From Dyadobacter sp. UC 10 (GTDB taxonomy: Bacteria > Bacteroidota > Bacteroidia > Cytophagales > Spirosomataceae), in assembly GCF_008369915.1 (NCBI RefSeq), contig NZ_VSRN01000001.1, forward strand, positions 6,320,501 through 6,384,500: a DNA stretch of 64,000 bases, in the 5' to 3' direction. The number at the start of each line of letters is the position of its first letter. Within the stretch, counting starts at the first letter, position 1. A program made the translations under genes and the position numbers. Shown here piece by piece: positions 1-8,700 of this stretch. Below the pieces are notes generated by a model. That model did no database searches, was not told the DNA's origin, and was given only the letters and a program-made list of their open reading frames with translations.

Positions 1-1078
1 GAAGAATTGTAAATAACTGATCATAATCCATCTGCATCAGCTCAATGACATGCGGGAGAGAACAAAACTCACCATCCTGATATTTCCGCAAAAACCAGAT
101 AATCGCAGTTATAAAGTTGATAGAAGACTCGACAAAAAAGTCGCCCTGCTTTTTGATCCACTCCCGATTCAGACCTAGTAAGATCGTACGGGCAGATTCT
201 ACCGCATCGGTGATATCAGTCATGCTTGCGCTGTCCAGGGGATTGCAACGATGGCTTCGTGAAAGATCATCGAAGTTGATGGTAAAGAACGCTGGTGGGA
301 TGCTGTCACCTGCCTTATATTCTAACCAGGCATTATATGCCAAAACTGATAAATCACTATACTTGAAATCATAAATAAACATCGAAAATCCCTTGTCGAT
401 ATGCTGTGATATAATACGGCGAAAGACAAAATGCGTCTTACCAGAACCCGGAGATCCACATACCAGTAGGCCCCTAAACGGATTGATAATATTGATCCAA
501 CTGTGCCGGATTTTATTCCTGTACCGGTAACGTGCAGGGAGATTTATCGAATATTCGTTCCCGATGCAATCCTCAAATTGAGGGAAGGTTTCGTTCTCTT
601 TATTAAAAATGTCAGTGCTCAATCGGGCGGTTATGATCTTTGAAAACTGGCTCCCACCAGAAAGGACAAGCAAAAAACCGATAGAACAAAACGTAATATA
701 CAGGGCTGCAACAAGTGTGACGGCAAGATTAAACAGTAAGACTGTTGAGCTGAGAAAATAGATCAGCATTCCCAGAAATAGCCGCATCACGCCGTGTCTG
801 ATTTCGATTTTCTCTTCCTTCTTCCCTTTGATCCCAATCAATGAAAGAACAAGAAATGCAAGTGCAATCAGCTTCGTTTTATTATGGAAGGAAAAGAGAC
901 CAGACTTGATGATTTTCCCCAGCACCCTGTCCGATATTTCAGAAGTTAAATGCCACTCAAAGAAGGCATCATAACAAAAATAATAACAATGCAAGGCCAG
1001 AACAAGTAGGCTGACCATCCTGGTCATGTCTGTAATTTTGCGCAGACTGATGTCGTTGTCCCCGGTATTTGAAGCCAT
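1..1078 (-). CDS. TraG/VirD4-type conjugative coupling protein, partial (C-terminus beyond window)
   Basis: Coupling ATPase that brings the relaxase-bound DNA to the type IV secretion channel at the inner membrane. Translating the minus strand from the ATG at 1076-1078 gives about 359 residues running off the left edge. Residues about 35-39 read YYFCY, the motif of the YWFCY domain at the N-terminus of Bacteroidota coupling proteins. Hydrophobic membrane segments follow, then a Walker A motif GSPGSGKTH near position 450. It starts 4 nt after the relaxase stop, so it is the last gene seen in the mobilisation operon. The window edge, not a mutation, truncates it. Confidence 0.88.
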   Translation of the reverse strand, partial: MASNTGDNDISLRKITDMTRMVSLLVLALHCYYFCYDAFFEWHLTSEISDRVLGKIIKSGLFSFHNKTKLIALAFLVLSLIGIKGKKEEKIEIRHGVMRLFLGMLIYFLSSTVLLFNLAVTLVAALYITFCSIGFLLVLSGGSQFSKIITARLSTDIFNKENETFPQFEDCIGNEYSINLPARYRYRNKIRHSWINIINPFRGLLVCGSPGSGKTHFVFRRIISQHIDKGFSMFIYDFKYSDLSVLAYNAWLEYKAGDSIPPAFFTINFDDLSRSHRCNPLDSASMTDITDAVESARTILLGLNREWIKKQGDFFVESSINFITAIIWFLRKYQDGEFCSLPHVIELMQMDYDQLFTIL

Positions 1079-1082
1079 AGTT

Positions 1083-2390
1083 TTATAAGTTTTGAGATAA
1101 TCCTTTCTTCTTTTTTCGCTTTCTTGATCGCAGTGGACGGGGTATGGGCCCATCTTGTTTTAACGGATCGAACAAAGCATCTGCCATCTCCGGCTTGGTA
1201 TTCGTGACTGGTAGATTTCGCTGTTGAAAAGGGAAATCCGGGAATACCTGGTGCGAAGAGTGACGCGACGAGTGACTGATCGAATTGCTGTGCTCACCAA
1301 GGTCCGGCACATTGTATTGGGCAATATTTGTTGTTAACTGCATTGGCGAGCATCGTTCCTGTATGGCTTTTGCGCTGTAATTCTTACCCAATGAACTGCC
1401 GTTGAAAACAGATTTTGTACGATGGTCGACATAGGTGACACCATAGATTAAGCCGGTATCATTCTTCCTGAAAACTGTATCGACCCCCTCCCTTTTGAGA
1501 ATATTCGTCAAGCGGTCGAGGGTAACATTCGACTTTCCATAAAGCGTAAAATCGATGGCGTTTTTAACGCGAATTTTATCCGCCAATCGGAGCTGCTCGT
1601 TGATTTCGAACCGCTTTTGCAAATACTTCAGTGTTGGTTTTCGCTGGAAGGAGCTCGCTTTTATGGGCACACCAACGCGCTCGCCTTTTTCATTGATAAG
1701 CCTGTAATAGAGGCCTTCTTTTTGGAAAGTCCTTGAACCTTCATTGCCCCTGTCGGCAAGCACATTATACTGGCCCAGTACTGCATTTAGCTCAGGAATA
1801 GATGTAAATTTATACCGGTCGATTACTCCGGCAAGTACCTTTGCTATCGCTTTTTTGCTTTCTATTTTACCGTAATCCACGGCCAATATCGCTGGTTTTA
1901 GTTCTTGGAGTTCTTGGTTCCGGCCGTCCGCTTTGATTAGATTAAAGTCAATTTCAATTTCTTTCCGGGCCTTCTCTGATTGGTTTTTTCCGAGATTATG
2001 CAGTGGTATCCGGCTCCCATCTGACCGGATGTTTGTGGTAACAAGATGGATATGCTCGTGGGCCACATCCTTGTGCTCGTAAACCAAATAGGGTTGGTCA
2101 TTGAACCCAATCTTATCCATATAACTGCCCGCTATGGCACGAAGTTGATCCGGTGAAAGATGCTCTGACGGGTCGAAATTCAACGAGATATGGACACTAT
2201 TTACTTTTGTACGAAGGTTTAGCGAAGCCAGCTTTTGAAGCAAATTTAGTTTCTGGTCAAATGTCAGATCGGTTGCCTCTTTCGGGTAGTTTTCCGCCGC
2301 CAAACAAACGGCCTGCTCCTCTCCTACTTTCCTTTCATTGTACATCAAAACAGCCCTGAGGCTGCTGCTTGTATGGATCACTGCAACCAT
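1083..2390 (-). CDS. mobB: MobB-type relaxase/mobilization nuclease
   Basis: Relaxase expected to nick oriT and stay bound to the transferred strand. The 435-residue protein has an N-terminal relaxase domain with the metal-binding HEHIH motif at residues 111-115, followed by LVTTNIRSDG as in Bacteroidota MobB (MOBP-like) proteins. A candidate catalytic Tyr lies in the first 20 residues (MYNE at 16-19). The C-terminus is basic (RSRKRKKKK). The start overlaps the mobC stop by 13 nt, indicating translational coupling. The family call is firm; the exact nicking residue is inferred. Confidence 0.87.
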   Translation of the reverse strand: MVAVIHTSSSLRAVLMYNERKVGEEQAVCLAAENYPKEATDLTFDQKLNLLQKLASLNLRTKVNSVHISLNFDPSEHLSPDQLRAIAGSYMDKIGFNDQPYLVYEHKDVAHEHIHLVTTNIRSDGSRIPLHNLGKNQSEKARKEIEIDFNLIKADGRNQELQELKPAILAVDYGKIESKKAIAKVLAGVIDRYKFTSIPELNAVLGQYNVLADRGNEGSRTFQKEGLYYRLINEKGERVGVPIKASSFQRKPTLKYLQKRFEINEQLRLADKIRVKNAIDFTLYGKSNVTLDRLTNILKREGVDTVFRKNDTGLIYGVTYVDHRTKSVFNGSSLGKNYSAKAIQERCSPMQLTTNIAQYNVPDLGEHSNSISHSSRHSSHQVFPDFPFQQRNLPVTNTKPEMADALFDPLKQDGPIPRPLRSRKRKKKKGLSQNL

Positions 2391-2767
2391 CGGTCTGCTA
2401 GCTTGTTGATGACTAATTTCACCTGCCCCAGCACTGAAAGTACCTCCTCATTATGTGAATCCTGCCGGTGTAAATGGTCCCTGAATTCAGCGATCTGGCT
2501 TAGTGCATGCAGCCTTTTTGTGGCTTGGTTGGAGTTGTTGCCAAGGCGGCTGAGCTCCACGCGGAGCCTGGTCACTTCAAGCATTAATTCATCGGCAGAC
2601 CGGTCTCGGGTAACCACAGACACCGGCTTGCCTAATAGCAACAGGCGCATATATTCGCTCAGCTTCCTGCATGTAGAAGATTTGCACTTTTTGTTGATTC
2701 GGGCCAACTCACCAGGCGTCAAGCGAAGTGTTACCCTTTCTGTCTTGTTTGTTTCCTTTCCTTCCAT
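2378..2767 (-). CDS. mobC: MobC-like relaxosome accessory protein
   Basis: Small DNA-binding protein that helps the relaxase at oriT. From the start at 2767 the product is 129 residues. It begins with an RHH-type segment (ERVTLRLTPGELARI), then a KLSEYMRLLLLG helix characteristic of MobC/MobA-family mobilization proteins, and ends in a helical region. The reading frame is open back to a GTG at 2956 that overlaps the stop of the upstream gene. That extension would run through the hairpins at 2829-2880 and has unlike composition, so I chose the internal ATG. It overlaps mobB by 13 nt. Confidence 0.75.
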   Translation of the reverse strand: MEGKETNKTERVTLRLTPGELARINKKCKSSTCRKLSEYMRLLLLGKPVSVVTRDRSADELMLEVTRLRVELSRLGNNSNQATKRLHALSQIAEFRDHLHRQDSHNEEVLSVLGQVKLVINKLADRWLQ

Positions 2768-2808
2768 CACATACCATTTTCTCGTTAAAGATATCTCTCG
2801 CAAACCGG

Positions 2809-2880
2809 CCCCGACTTCGGAGGGGGACGGCCAGATCGGTCCTCCGGACCGACAATTGTCAGACAATTGTACATCTGGCC
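2809..2880. other. Candidate origin of transfer (nested hairpins upstream of mobC)
   Basis: The stretch between the primase-like gene and mobC holds stacked inverted repeats. GGCCAGAT (2829-2836) pairs with ATCTGGCC (2873-2880). Inside these arms are CGGTCC-TCC-GGACCG (2837-2851) and two copies of ACAATTGT (2852-2859 and 2863-2870). A further CCCC/GGGG stem lies at 2809-2825. Such structure next to mobC/mobB is what an oriT looks like. The nick site cannot be read from sequence alone. Confidence 0.5.
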
Positions 2881-2952
2881 GATTGCGGTTAAGAGGCAAT
2901 TCACCCAGATTTTTTGAAATCTGGATCCTTCCAGCCTGGCAGCTGAAATCCT

Positions 2953-3891
2953 TCACCTCTTCTGCCCCACCGACTCACTGTCAAGCCACTCATTGAGATC
3001 CTTATAGCCAACATACATTCCGCTGGCATCATTGTATTTTTCACTGAAATCCGTTGCCGTTAAAGTGCACTTAACACCCGCAGCATCCCGATCAAGATAA
3101 AGGTCGATGTGGTAGTGGCTTTCCAGGAAAGAACGCGCCCGATCGAAGAGTGAGATGGAATTTAAGATTACGTAATTTTCGGGCTGCTCAATGGTTTTCT
3201 TCATCAAGGTTTTGTAGGTCAGAAAATCGAACATGCCCTCAAACACCGACACGGTCGGAGCACCGACATTGATTGTAGTAATATCCTTCGGACTGCTTGC
3301 CAACTTCGAGTAACAATTCCGTAATTCATAACCACTAGAATTATTGAGCAAGCCAATTGCAAAATATCTTCGATCCCCGATCTGGTAGTTAACCTGTCGG
3401 CAGTATTGTCTGGCAATATCAGCTGAAACAGATCTTGAAACTATGTAGTCCAAAAGTGTTTTACTTGTGAGCTGCCCAGTATACAAAATTTGTATGAGGC
3501 AATTCGCGGCTGCCTTCTCTGTCGAAGGTAAAAGAATCTTAGGCTTGTGAAAGGACCAGTAATCGGAGAAAATCTTGATTACCTCCCCAACTGAGCACTG
3601 GTAAAAAATGGAGGCGAAGTCAATTAAATTCCCTCCAAGACTGATTCCGTGATCATACCAACGATTAAGTCTCCTATTGACTTTAAACGATGCAGTCCGT
3701 TCATCCCGCAAGGGGGACAAATACCAGTGATCTGCACTGTGCACCTTGACTGGCTCAAATCCCAATTCTGACAGATAACCAATAAGGTCTAATTCTCTAA
3801 TTTCTGCCAACGTTAACAGCCCGCGGCTTCCCCTCTCTCTTTCGCTCATTTTGCTTTCTGTTTTGGTTCGTGGAGCGAAATTAAAGAACAC
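2953..3891 (-). CDS. Primase-like Toprim-domain protein of conjugative element
   Basis: Probable mobile-element primase that primes the complementary strand after transfer. The N-terminal 90 residues resemble the CHC2-like zinc-binding fold of Bacteroidota element primases (LSPLRDERTASFKVN, WYDHGISLGGNLIDF), although the classical Cys/His metal ligands are not obvious. The C-terminal half has a Toprim-like pattern: VFEGMFDFLTY with the acidic Glu, and LYLDRDAAG with the acidic DxD. The product is 312 residues. It is the first gene of the leftward mobilisation operon and is divergent from the small gene at 3980. Confidence 0.75.
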   Translation of the reverse strand: MFFNFAPRTKTESKMSERERGSRGLLTLAEIRELDLIGYLSELGFEPVKVHSADHWYLSPLRDERTASFKVNRRLNRWYDHGISLGGNLIDFASIFYQCSVGEVIKIFSDYWSFHKPKILLPSTEKAAANCLIQILYTGQLTSKTLLDYIVSRSVSADIARQYCRQVNYQIGDRRYFAIGLLNNSSGYELRNCYSKLASSPKDITTINVGAPTVSVFEGMFDFLTYKTLMKKTIEQPENYVILNSISLFDRARSFLESHYHIDLYLDRDAAGVKCTLTATDFSEKYNDASGMYVGYKDLNEWLDSESVGQKR

Positions 3892-3949
3892 GAATGTCAG
3901 CTACCTATCCTGGGTAAATTCTCCTTAGGATCGTTTCAGGGGCAATTAT

Positions 3950-3957
3950 TATTTTTG
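3950..3957 (+). promoter_or_regulatory. Possible Bacteroidota -7 promoter element
   Basis: TATTTTTG fits the Bacteroidota -7 consensus TAnnTTTG and sits 22 nt before the ATG at 3980. No convincing -33 TTTG is found at the usual spacing, so support is partial. It lies in the short divergent region between the primase-like gene and the small rightward gene. Confidence 0.3.
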
Positions 3958-3979
3958 TACCGTACTAAAAACAAGAAAC

Positions 3980-4258
3980 ATGATGAACGCGAAAGAGCTG
4001 GCAAGTGTGTATGATACCATCATGAGTATCCCCGGAATGAACGATCAAATCAAGATAGATTTGAAGATTAGCAGGCGGAATGTTTTGCTTCTGACCCAGG
4101 CGATCAAAAGAGCATTAAGTATTCCCGACGTTGACGGCAATCCTGACTTGATCGAAATAGCTTCAAACGAGTCCAAGGAAGAACTCTTAGCGCTGTCGGC
4201 TGATTGCTTGCAGAAATCAGGACTCGTGGAATTGAACGACCGGCTCGCGAAGTTGTAA
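3980..4258 (+). CDS. Small hypothetical protein of the ICE
   Basis: A 92-residue, mostly helical, soluble protein with no signal peptide, cysteine cluster or membrane segment. I do not recognise the family. It starts with a tandem ATGATG, preceded at a short distance by a -7-like promoter element. It is divergent from the mobilisation operon. Composition and codon use look coding. Small proteins in this position of conjugative elements are often regulators or antitoxin-like, but nothing in the sequence shows that here. Confidence 0.55.
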   Translation: MMNAKELASVYDTIMSIPGMNDQIKIDLKISRRNVLLLTQAIKRALSIPDVDGNPDLIEIASNESKEELLALSADCLQKSGLVELNDRLAKL

Positions 4259-4366
4259 AGAAAATCTGTGTCTTAACATCTACTAAATCAGACAGTAGCA
4301 TCCAGGGCAAGTATCTAGGATCAGGTAATTTTCTCTTTACCACTTGAAATAGATGCACCGCGAGAA

Positions 4367-4729
4367 TTGTATCGTAGTGTCGGGCTGTCAACTTCTGACA
4401 TTACCAAAATTGACGATCCGACTTTTGTATGGGTCATTGACGCGTTCGCTAAGCGGTTCGAAAAACCAGCCGCATTTTCCGATTTCGGCAGTGCTCTCAA
4501 TTTGGTCAAGCGCCTGAATGCGTTTGTTGAGGGAGGCGTTGGGCTGAGGCCAGTTTTGAGATCCATAAACGAGCTCAAAACGGACAGGTATAAACGTCTG
4601 GTTGATGTTGGCTTGACACCATACCTGATTCACTTTTACAGTAATCGAAAAGGCATTGAACTTGTGGACGATCTCGGCGATGATCTTGATGAATTAAGTG
4701 TCGATAGAACAAATGCGAAATTGGAATAG
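4367..4729 (+). CDS. Hypothetical protein with unclear start, possibly a gene remnant
   Basis: An open frame of 120 residues from a TTG at 4367. The same frame stays open back to a stop at 4316-4318, and the extra residues (SLPLEIDAPRELYRSVGLS) look coding, yet no ATG or GTG start occurs there. The product is soluble and ends in an acidic stretch (DDLGDDLDEL). Either it uses a rare start or it is the 3' part of a gene that lost its 5' end. I do not recognise the family. Confidence 0.4.
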   Translation: MYRSVGLSTSDITKIDDPTFVWVIDAFAKRFEKPAAFSDFGSALNLVKRLNAFVEGGVGLRPVLRSINELKTDRYKRLVDVGLTPYLIHFYSNRKGIELVDDLGDDLDELSVDRTNAKLE

Positions 4730-5414
4730 GCAATGCCCAAGTAAGAAGCAACATAATGATCCGGAATACGGCCGAACAAGCAGTTGGGTTGGCGAAATAT
4801 GATTCAATTCGCTTTTCTACCGTCAAAGATTTGAATAATTAGACACGTTGGCTAAAGTTAATCAACCGCTGCTCCAATATTTCAACTATTAAATTTGAAA
4901 TCCAGTAAATGCTTTCCAACCGGCATTTTGTACTCCGCATATGAAACGGAGTAAATCAAACAATCTTCCAGCGTCTCAATTGCCTCATCAGATTTTTTTG
5001 AAGAAAAAAGCTTTCCGCCACACATGCCATATCTCCATCTGCAACGAGCCTGGATGTCACATCGTCTCCTCCAATATGATAGTATGTGGCATAAGGCCGG
5101 AATGGATTAAGTAAATGTTATCATTTATTTGTCCGAAGTCCACAAGAATACGTCCCTTAAGGAGTAGTCAATGAAGAAAATTCGCGCCTTAAATCGGCGA
5201 ATGCGTCCGATTGCAACGTATCGAAAAACAGAGCAAGAGGTTTGGGATCTACCATAAAACTACAATGTACGTTTCGCTAATTTCATTGTGTTACAACAAG
5301 TAGAAATCTTGTTGTAACACGAGTAAAAGTGATGTTTTATAACAAGATAAGCATAGTTTAATTGTGAGTTATTTGAACCGATAAATATTTATTCTACAAA
5401 CTAATCGAACAGGT
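4730..5414. other. Intergenic stretch between ICE small genes and the CRISPR island
   Basis: No convincing gene. One tiny frame at 4756-4842 (28 codons, ATG to TAG) could be a peptide or a remnant. The only clear structure is the 13-bp inverted repeat at 5288-5320. The last 150 bp are AT-rich. Confidence 0.5.
5288..5320. repeat. 13-bp perfect inverted repeat, operator-like
   Basis: GTGTTACAACAAG (5288-5300) and CTTGTTGTAACAC (5308-5320) are perfect inverted arms around a 7-nt centre. The core TACAAC...GTTGTA resembles the inverted repeats at 21914-21932 and 35650-35668, so it may be a binding site for one ICE regulator. It lies upstream of the small gene at 5415. It lacks a T-run, so a terminator is unlikely. 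Confidence 0.6.
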
Positions 5415-5717
5415 ATGAAAGCACCCCCCTACGAGGTCGGTAGATCGGCAAGACCGGTTATTCTGACTATCCTAAGTGTTTTGTTAGTTTTTTTCAGTGG
5501 CTCTGACAAGCAATTGCTAAATGAGTCTAATAATAGTCCCGACGAAGCCAATAGAGCTGCGAGACTTTCTGGCAAACCAGTCCTGACAGCTGATTATGAA
5601 ATTGAAACGGTTTCTATCAGTCGTGTTGAATCTCGTGATTCCAAAGCAGCAAAATCCGACGTGGTATTTACGGAAATCGGGCTGCAACCGATTGAAAGAA
5701 AACCGCAATTACATTAG
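5415..5717 (+). CDS. Possible small membrane-anchored hypothetical protein
   Basis: A 100-codon frame with one hydrophobic segment near the N-terminus (PVILTILSVLLVFFSGS, residues about 14-30) and a polar tail. No family is recognised and no strong ribosome binding site is visible. The last codons overlap a decayed CRISPR repeat at 5670-5698. The 3' end has therefore been invaded by, or grew out of, the array trailer, and the natural C-terminus may differ. It could be a chance frame. Confidence 0.35.
   Translation: MKAPPYEVGRSARPVILTILSVLLVFFSGSDKQLLNESNNSPDEANRAARLSGKPVLTADYEIETVSISRVESRDSKAAKSDVVFTEIGLQPIERKPQLH
5670..5698. repeat. Decayed CRISPR repeat beyond the trailer end
   Basis: The 10 bases CGATTGAAAG at 5689-5698 match the 3' end of the array repeat exactly. 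They are followed by 37 nt, a normal spacer length, before the first clear repeat at 5736. The rest of the 29-nt unit is degenerate. Correct phasing argues for an old repeat rather than chance. Its decay marks this as the trailer (oldest) end of the array. Confidence 0.6.
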
Positions 5718-5735
5718 CGTACCAGCGCAGCACTG

Positions 5736-8700
5736 ATTTCAATACCGGCACGTGCGATTGAAAGACGAAGTAAGTTGGTTCTCCTGCCTTCAGATGATAC
5801 GCATTTCAATACCGACAGGTGCGATTGAAAGCAACGATTACAACTACGACAACTCGGACACGAATGTATTTCAATACCGACAGGTGCGATTGAAAGCGTT
5901 AAGGTGCACTCAATAGATGCCAAATATGTAAAATTTCAATACCGACAGGTGCGATTGAAAGACAGATCATCGGGCATTTGTCCGGGATACCGGATACATT
6001 TCAATACCGACAGGTGCGATTGAAAGTTGTCTTTTAGCCCCACCCCATGAAAGCAAACACTAAATTTCAATACCGACAGGTGCGATTGAAAGCTCTCCTT
6101 AAATGTCAGGATAGGGGGCTAGTAGCCTGATTTCAATACCGACAGGTGCGATTGAAAGTTTACACGCTTTTTCATCCAAGTGCAGCTCACTGAGATTTCA
6201 ATACCGACAGGTGCGATTGAAAGCTTTTGTCAGAACGTCGTAAACAGGTACTTTATAGATTTCAATACCGACAGGTGCGATTGAAAGCGAAGAGCTCAAA
6301 CAGTACAATCCGGTCATGTACACATTTCAATACCGACAGGTGCGATTGAAAGTCGGGAATTGATTTTAGAAGCTTCATTCCAAGATCCGATTTCAATACC
6401 GACAGGTGCGATTGAAAGTGATATGCGAGTTCAGTTGTCGACATTTTTAGCTTATTTCAATACCGACAGGTGCGATTGAAAGTGCCCCAAACGCAATACG
6501 CATTTGCCGGATCCTTGAAAATTTCAATACCGACAGGTGCGATTGAAAGCTGATGGCTCAGGAGATCCGGCAGTTTACTGACAAATTTCAATACCGACAG
6601 GTGCGATTGAAAGATCCTCGACGAGTGGGCAGTCCCACAGGATGGAACAAATTTCAATACCGACAGGTGCGATTGAAAGCCGGATCCCGCGCAAATTCTG
6701 CGACGTCGATGGAAAGATTTCAATACCGACAGGTGCGATTGAAAGTCTTCAATTTGCTTCCAACAATTGGCGCGCAGGTAGATTTCAATACCGACAGGTG
6801 CGATTGAAAGTGAAATTGAAATATACAGCACGCAGTCAAAATATGAATTTCAATACCGACAGGTGCGATTGAAAGAGGAAGGTTGGCGGGCTTGGTCGTT
6901 CAGAGAGGCAAAATTTCAATACCGACAGGTGCGATTGAAAGGACCGACTGCGTTGCGATCGCGCGGCCCTTCTCGAATTTCAATACCGACAGGTGCGATT
7001 GAAAGGCAAAGCTTCCAGAATACTACCCGCAAATTCAAAACGATTTCAATACCGACAGGTGCGATTGAAAGTTTTTCGTCTTGTTCAAGCATCAGCTGCA
7101 CCTTTTCATTTCAATACCGACAGGTGCGATTGAAAGCCAGAATCCAGCCGTGAACGCCTCATCCCATGCAGATTTCAATACCGACAGGTGCGATTGAAAG
7201 TCTGCTGTTTTCCAACGATCGTCAACGAAAGCTTTTAATTTCAATACCGACAGGTGCGATTGAAAGCAGATTGCGCACAATGCTACCGCGCTGTTCATTG
7301 CCAAATTTCAATACCGACAGGTGCGATTGAAAGCCGTTGCGGTTTCCGCTTTCCCGCGCCGGGTAATCTATTTCAATACCGACAGGTGCGATTGAAAGGC
7401 AAAACAGCTGACCGAGGCACAAGCTGCGCTATCTGATTTCAATACCGACAGGTGCGATTGAAAGTAAAGAACTGATCGAGAGGTTAGTGACGTCGAAAAG
7501 ATTTCAATACCGACAGGTGCGATTGAAAGGGGAAATCTCAAGAAATCACGCAGATCCTTATTCATATTTCAATACCGACAGGTGCGATTGAAAGTTCTTT
7601 GATAGTGCCGTCCGATAGCTCGATTTGAAATTTCAATACCGACAGGTGCGATTGAAAGCCAGCAACATTAACGGTTGGAGCAACAAAAGAGCCGATTTCA
7701 ATACCGACAGGTGCGATTGAAAGTCAAAGTATCCATGAGTGTAACAGTAACTATATTAGAATTTCAATACCGACAGGTGCGATTGAAAGATATTAAAGCT
7801 TGAGAGCCTGGTGCATGGGAAGGTTATTTCAATACCGACAGGTGCGATTGAAAGCCATTCTTTTACCGACTCAGGAAGCGTTTTGACGAATTTCAATACC
7901 GACAGGTGCGATTGAAAGGAGGCTACCACGCATGCAGATGTGTTTGTTGCTACGACATTTCAATACCGACAGGTGCGATTGAAAGCCACAATTATTAATC
8001 CCCCGACTATCTGCGTATATCATTTCAATACCGACAGGTGCGATTGAAAGCCACCATGACTTATTGTACCCTTTTGAATAATCGTATTTCAATACCGACA
8101 GGTGCGATTGAAAGCTCCGCTATTCATCAAAAGCCAGTCTAGGCTAACTGTATTTCAATACCGACAGGTGCGATTGAAAGGTAACCGTGGGTTTGGTTTT
8201 ATCCGTAACGATGCTCCGATTTCAATACCGACAGGTGCGATTGAAAGGCAGTCAAGTACATCGCACGTGCAGGTAAGAAAGACCATTTCAATACCGACAG
8301 GTGCGATTGAAAGCCAGCCCAGATGGTCATTGATCAGCATTTCGTACAGATTTCAATACCGACAGGTGCGATTGAAAGTTGGTTACCCTTATCAAAGCCT
8401 TGCTGGTAGGTAAGATTTCAATACCGACAGGTGCGATTGAAAGCAAGCTTTAAGCTTCCTTTTGAGGCTCCGTTGGGGAATTTCAATACCGACAGGTGCG
8501 ATTGAAAGCTACTAGCTCAGAAAGCTTTTGCTCGGCTTCGATGATTTCAATACCGACAGGTGCGATTGAAAGCCTTTTTCCAGATAGGCAGTGTGGGCAT
8601 GAGCGGAAATTTCAATACCGACAGGTGCGATTGAAAGTCTCTTCTTTATGATCCGCCTTGAACTTATTAGCAAATTTCAATACCGACAGGTGCGATTGAA

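Noticed and set aside
117..374. Rightward 85-codon frame at the left edge
   Set aside because: It lies antisense to the coupling protein, whose minus-strand translation has YYFCY and Walker A motifs.
2768..2956. Long form of MobC from a GTG at 2956
   Set aside because: The extension would encode the hairpin cluster; the family-like sequence starts at the ATG at 2767.
5268..5735. AT-rich region left of the array as the CRISPR leader
   Set aside because: The repeats at that end are the decayed ones, and the cas2 gene lies at the opposite end.
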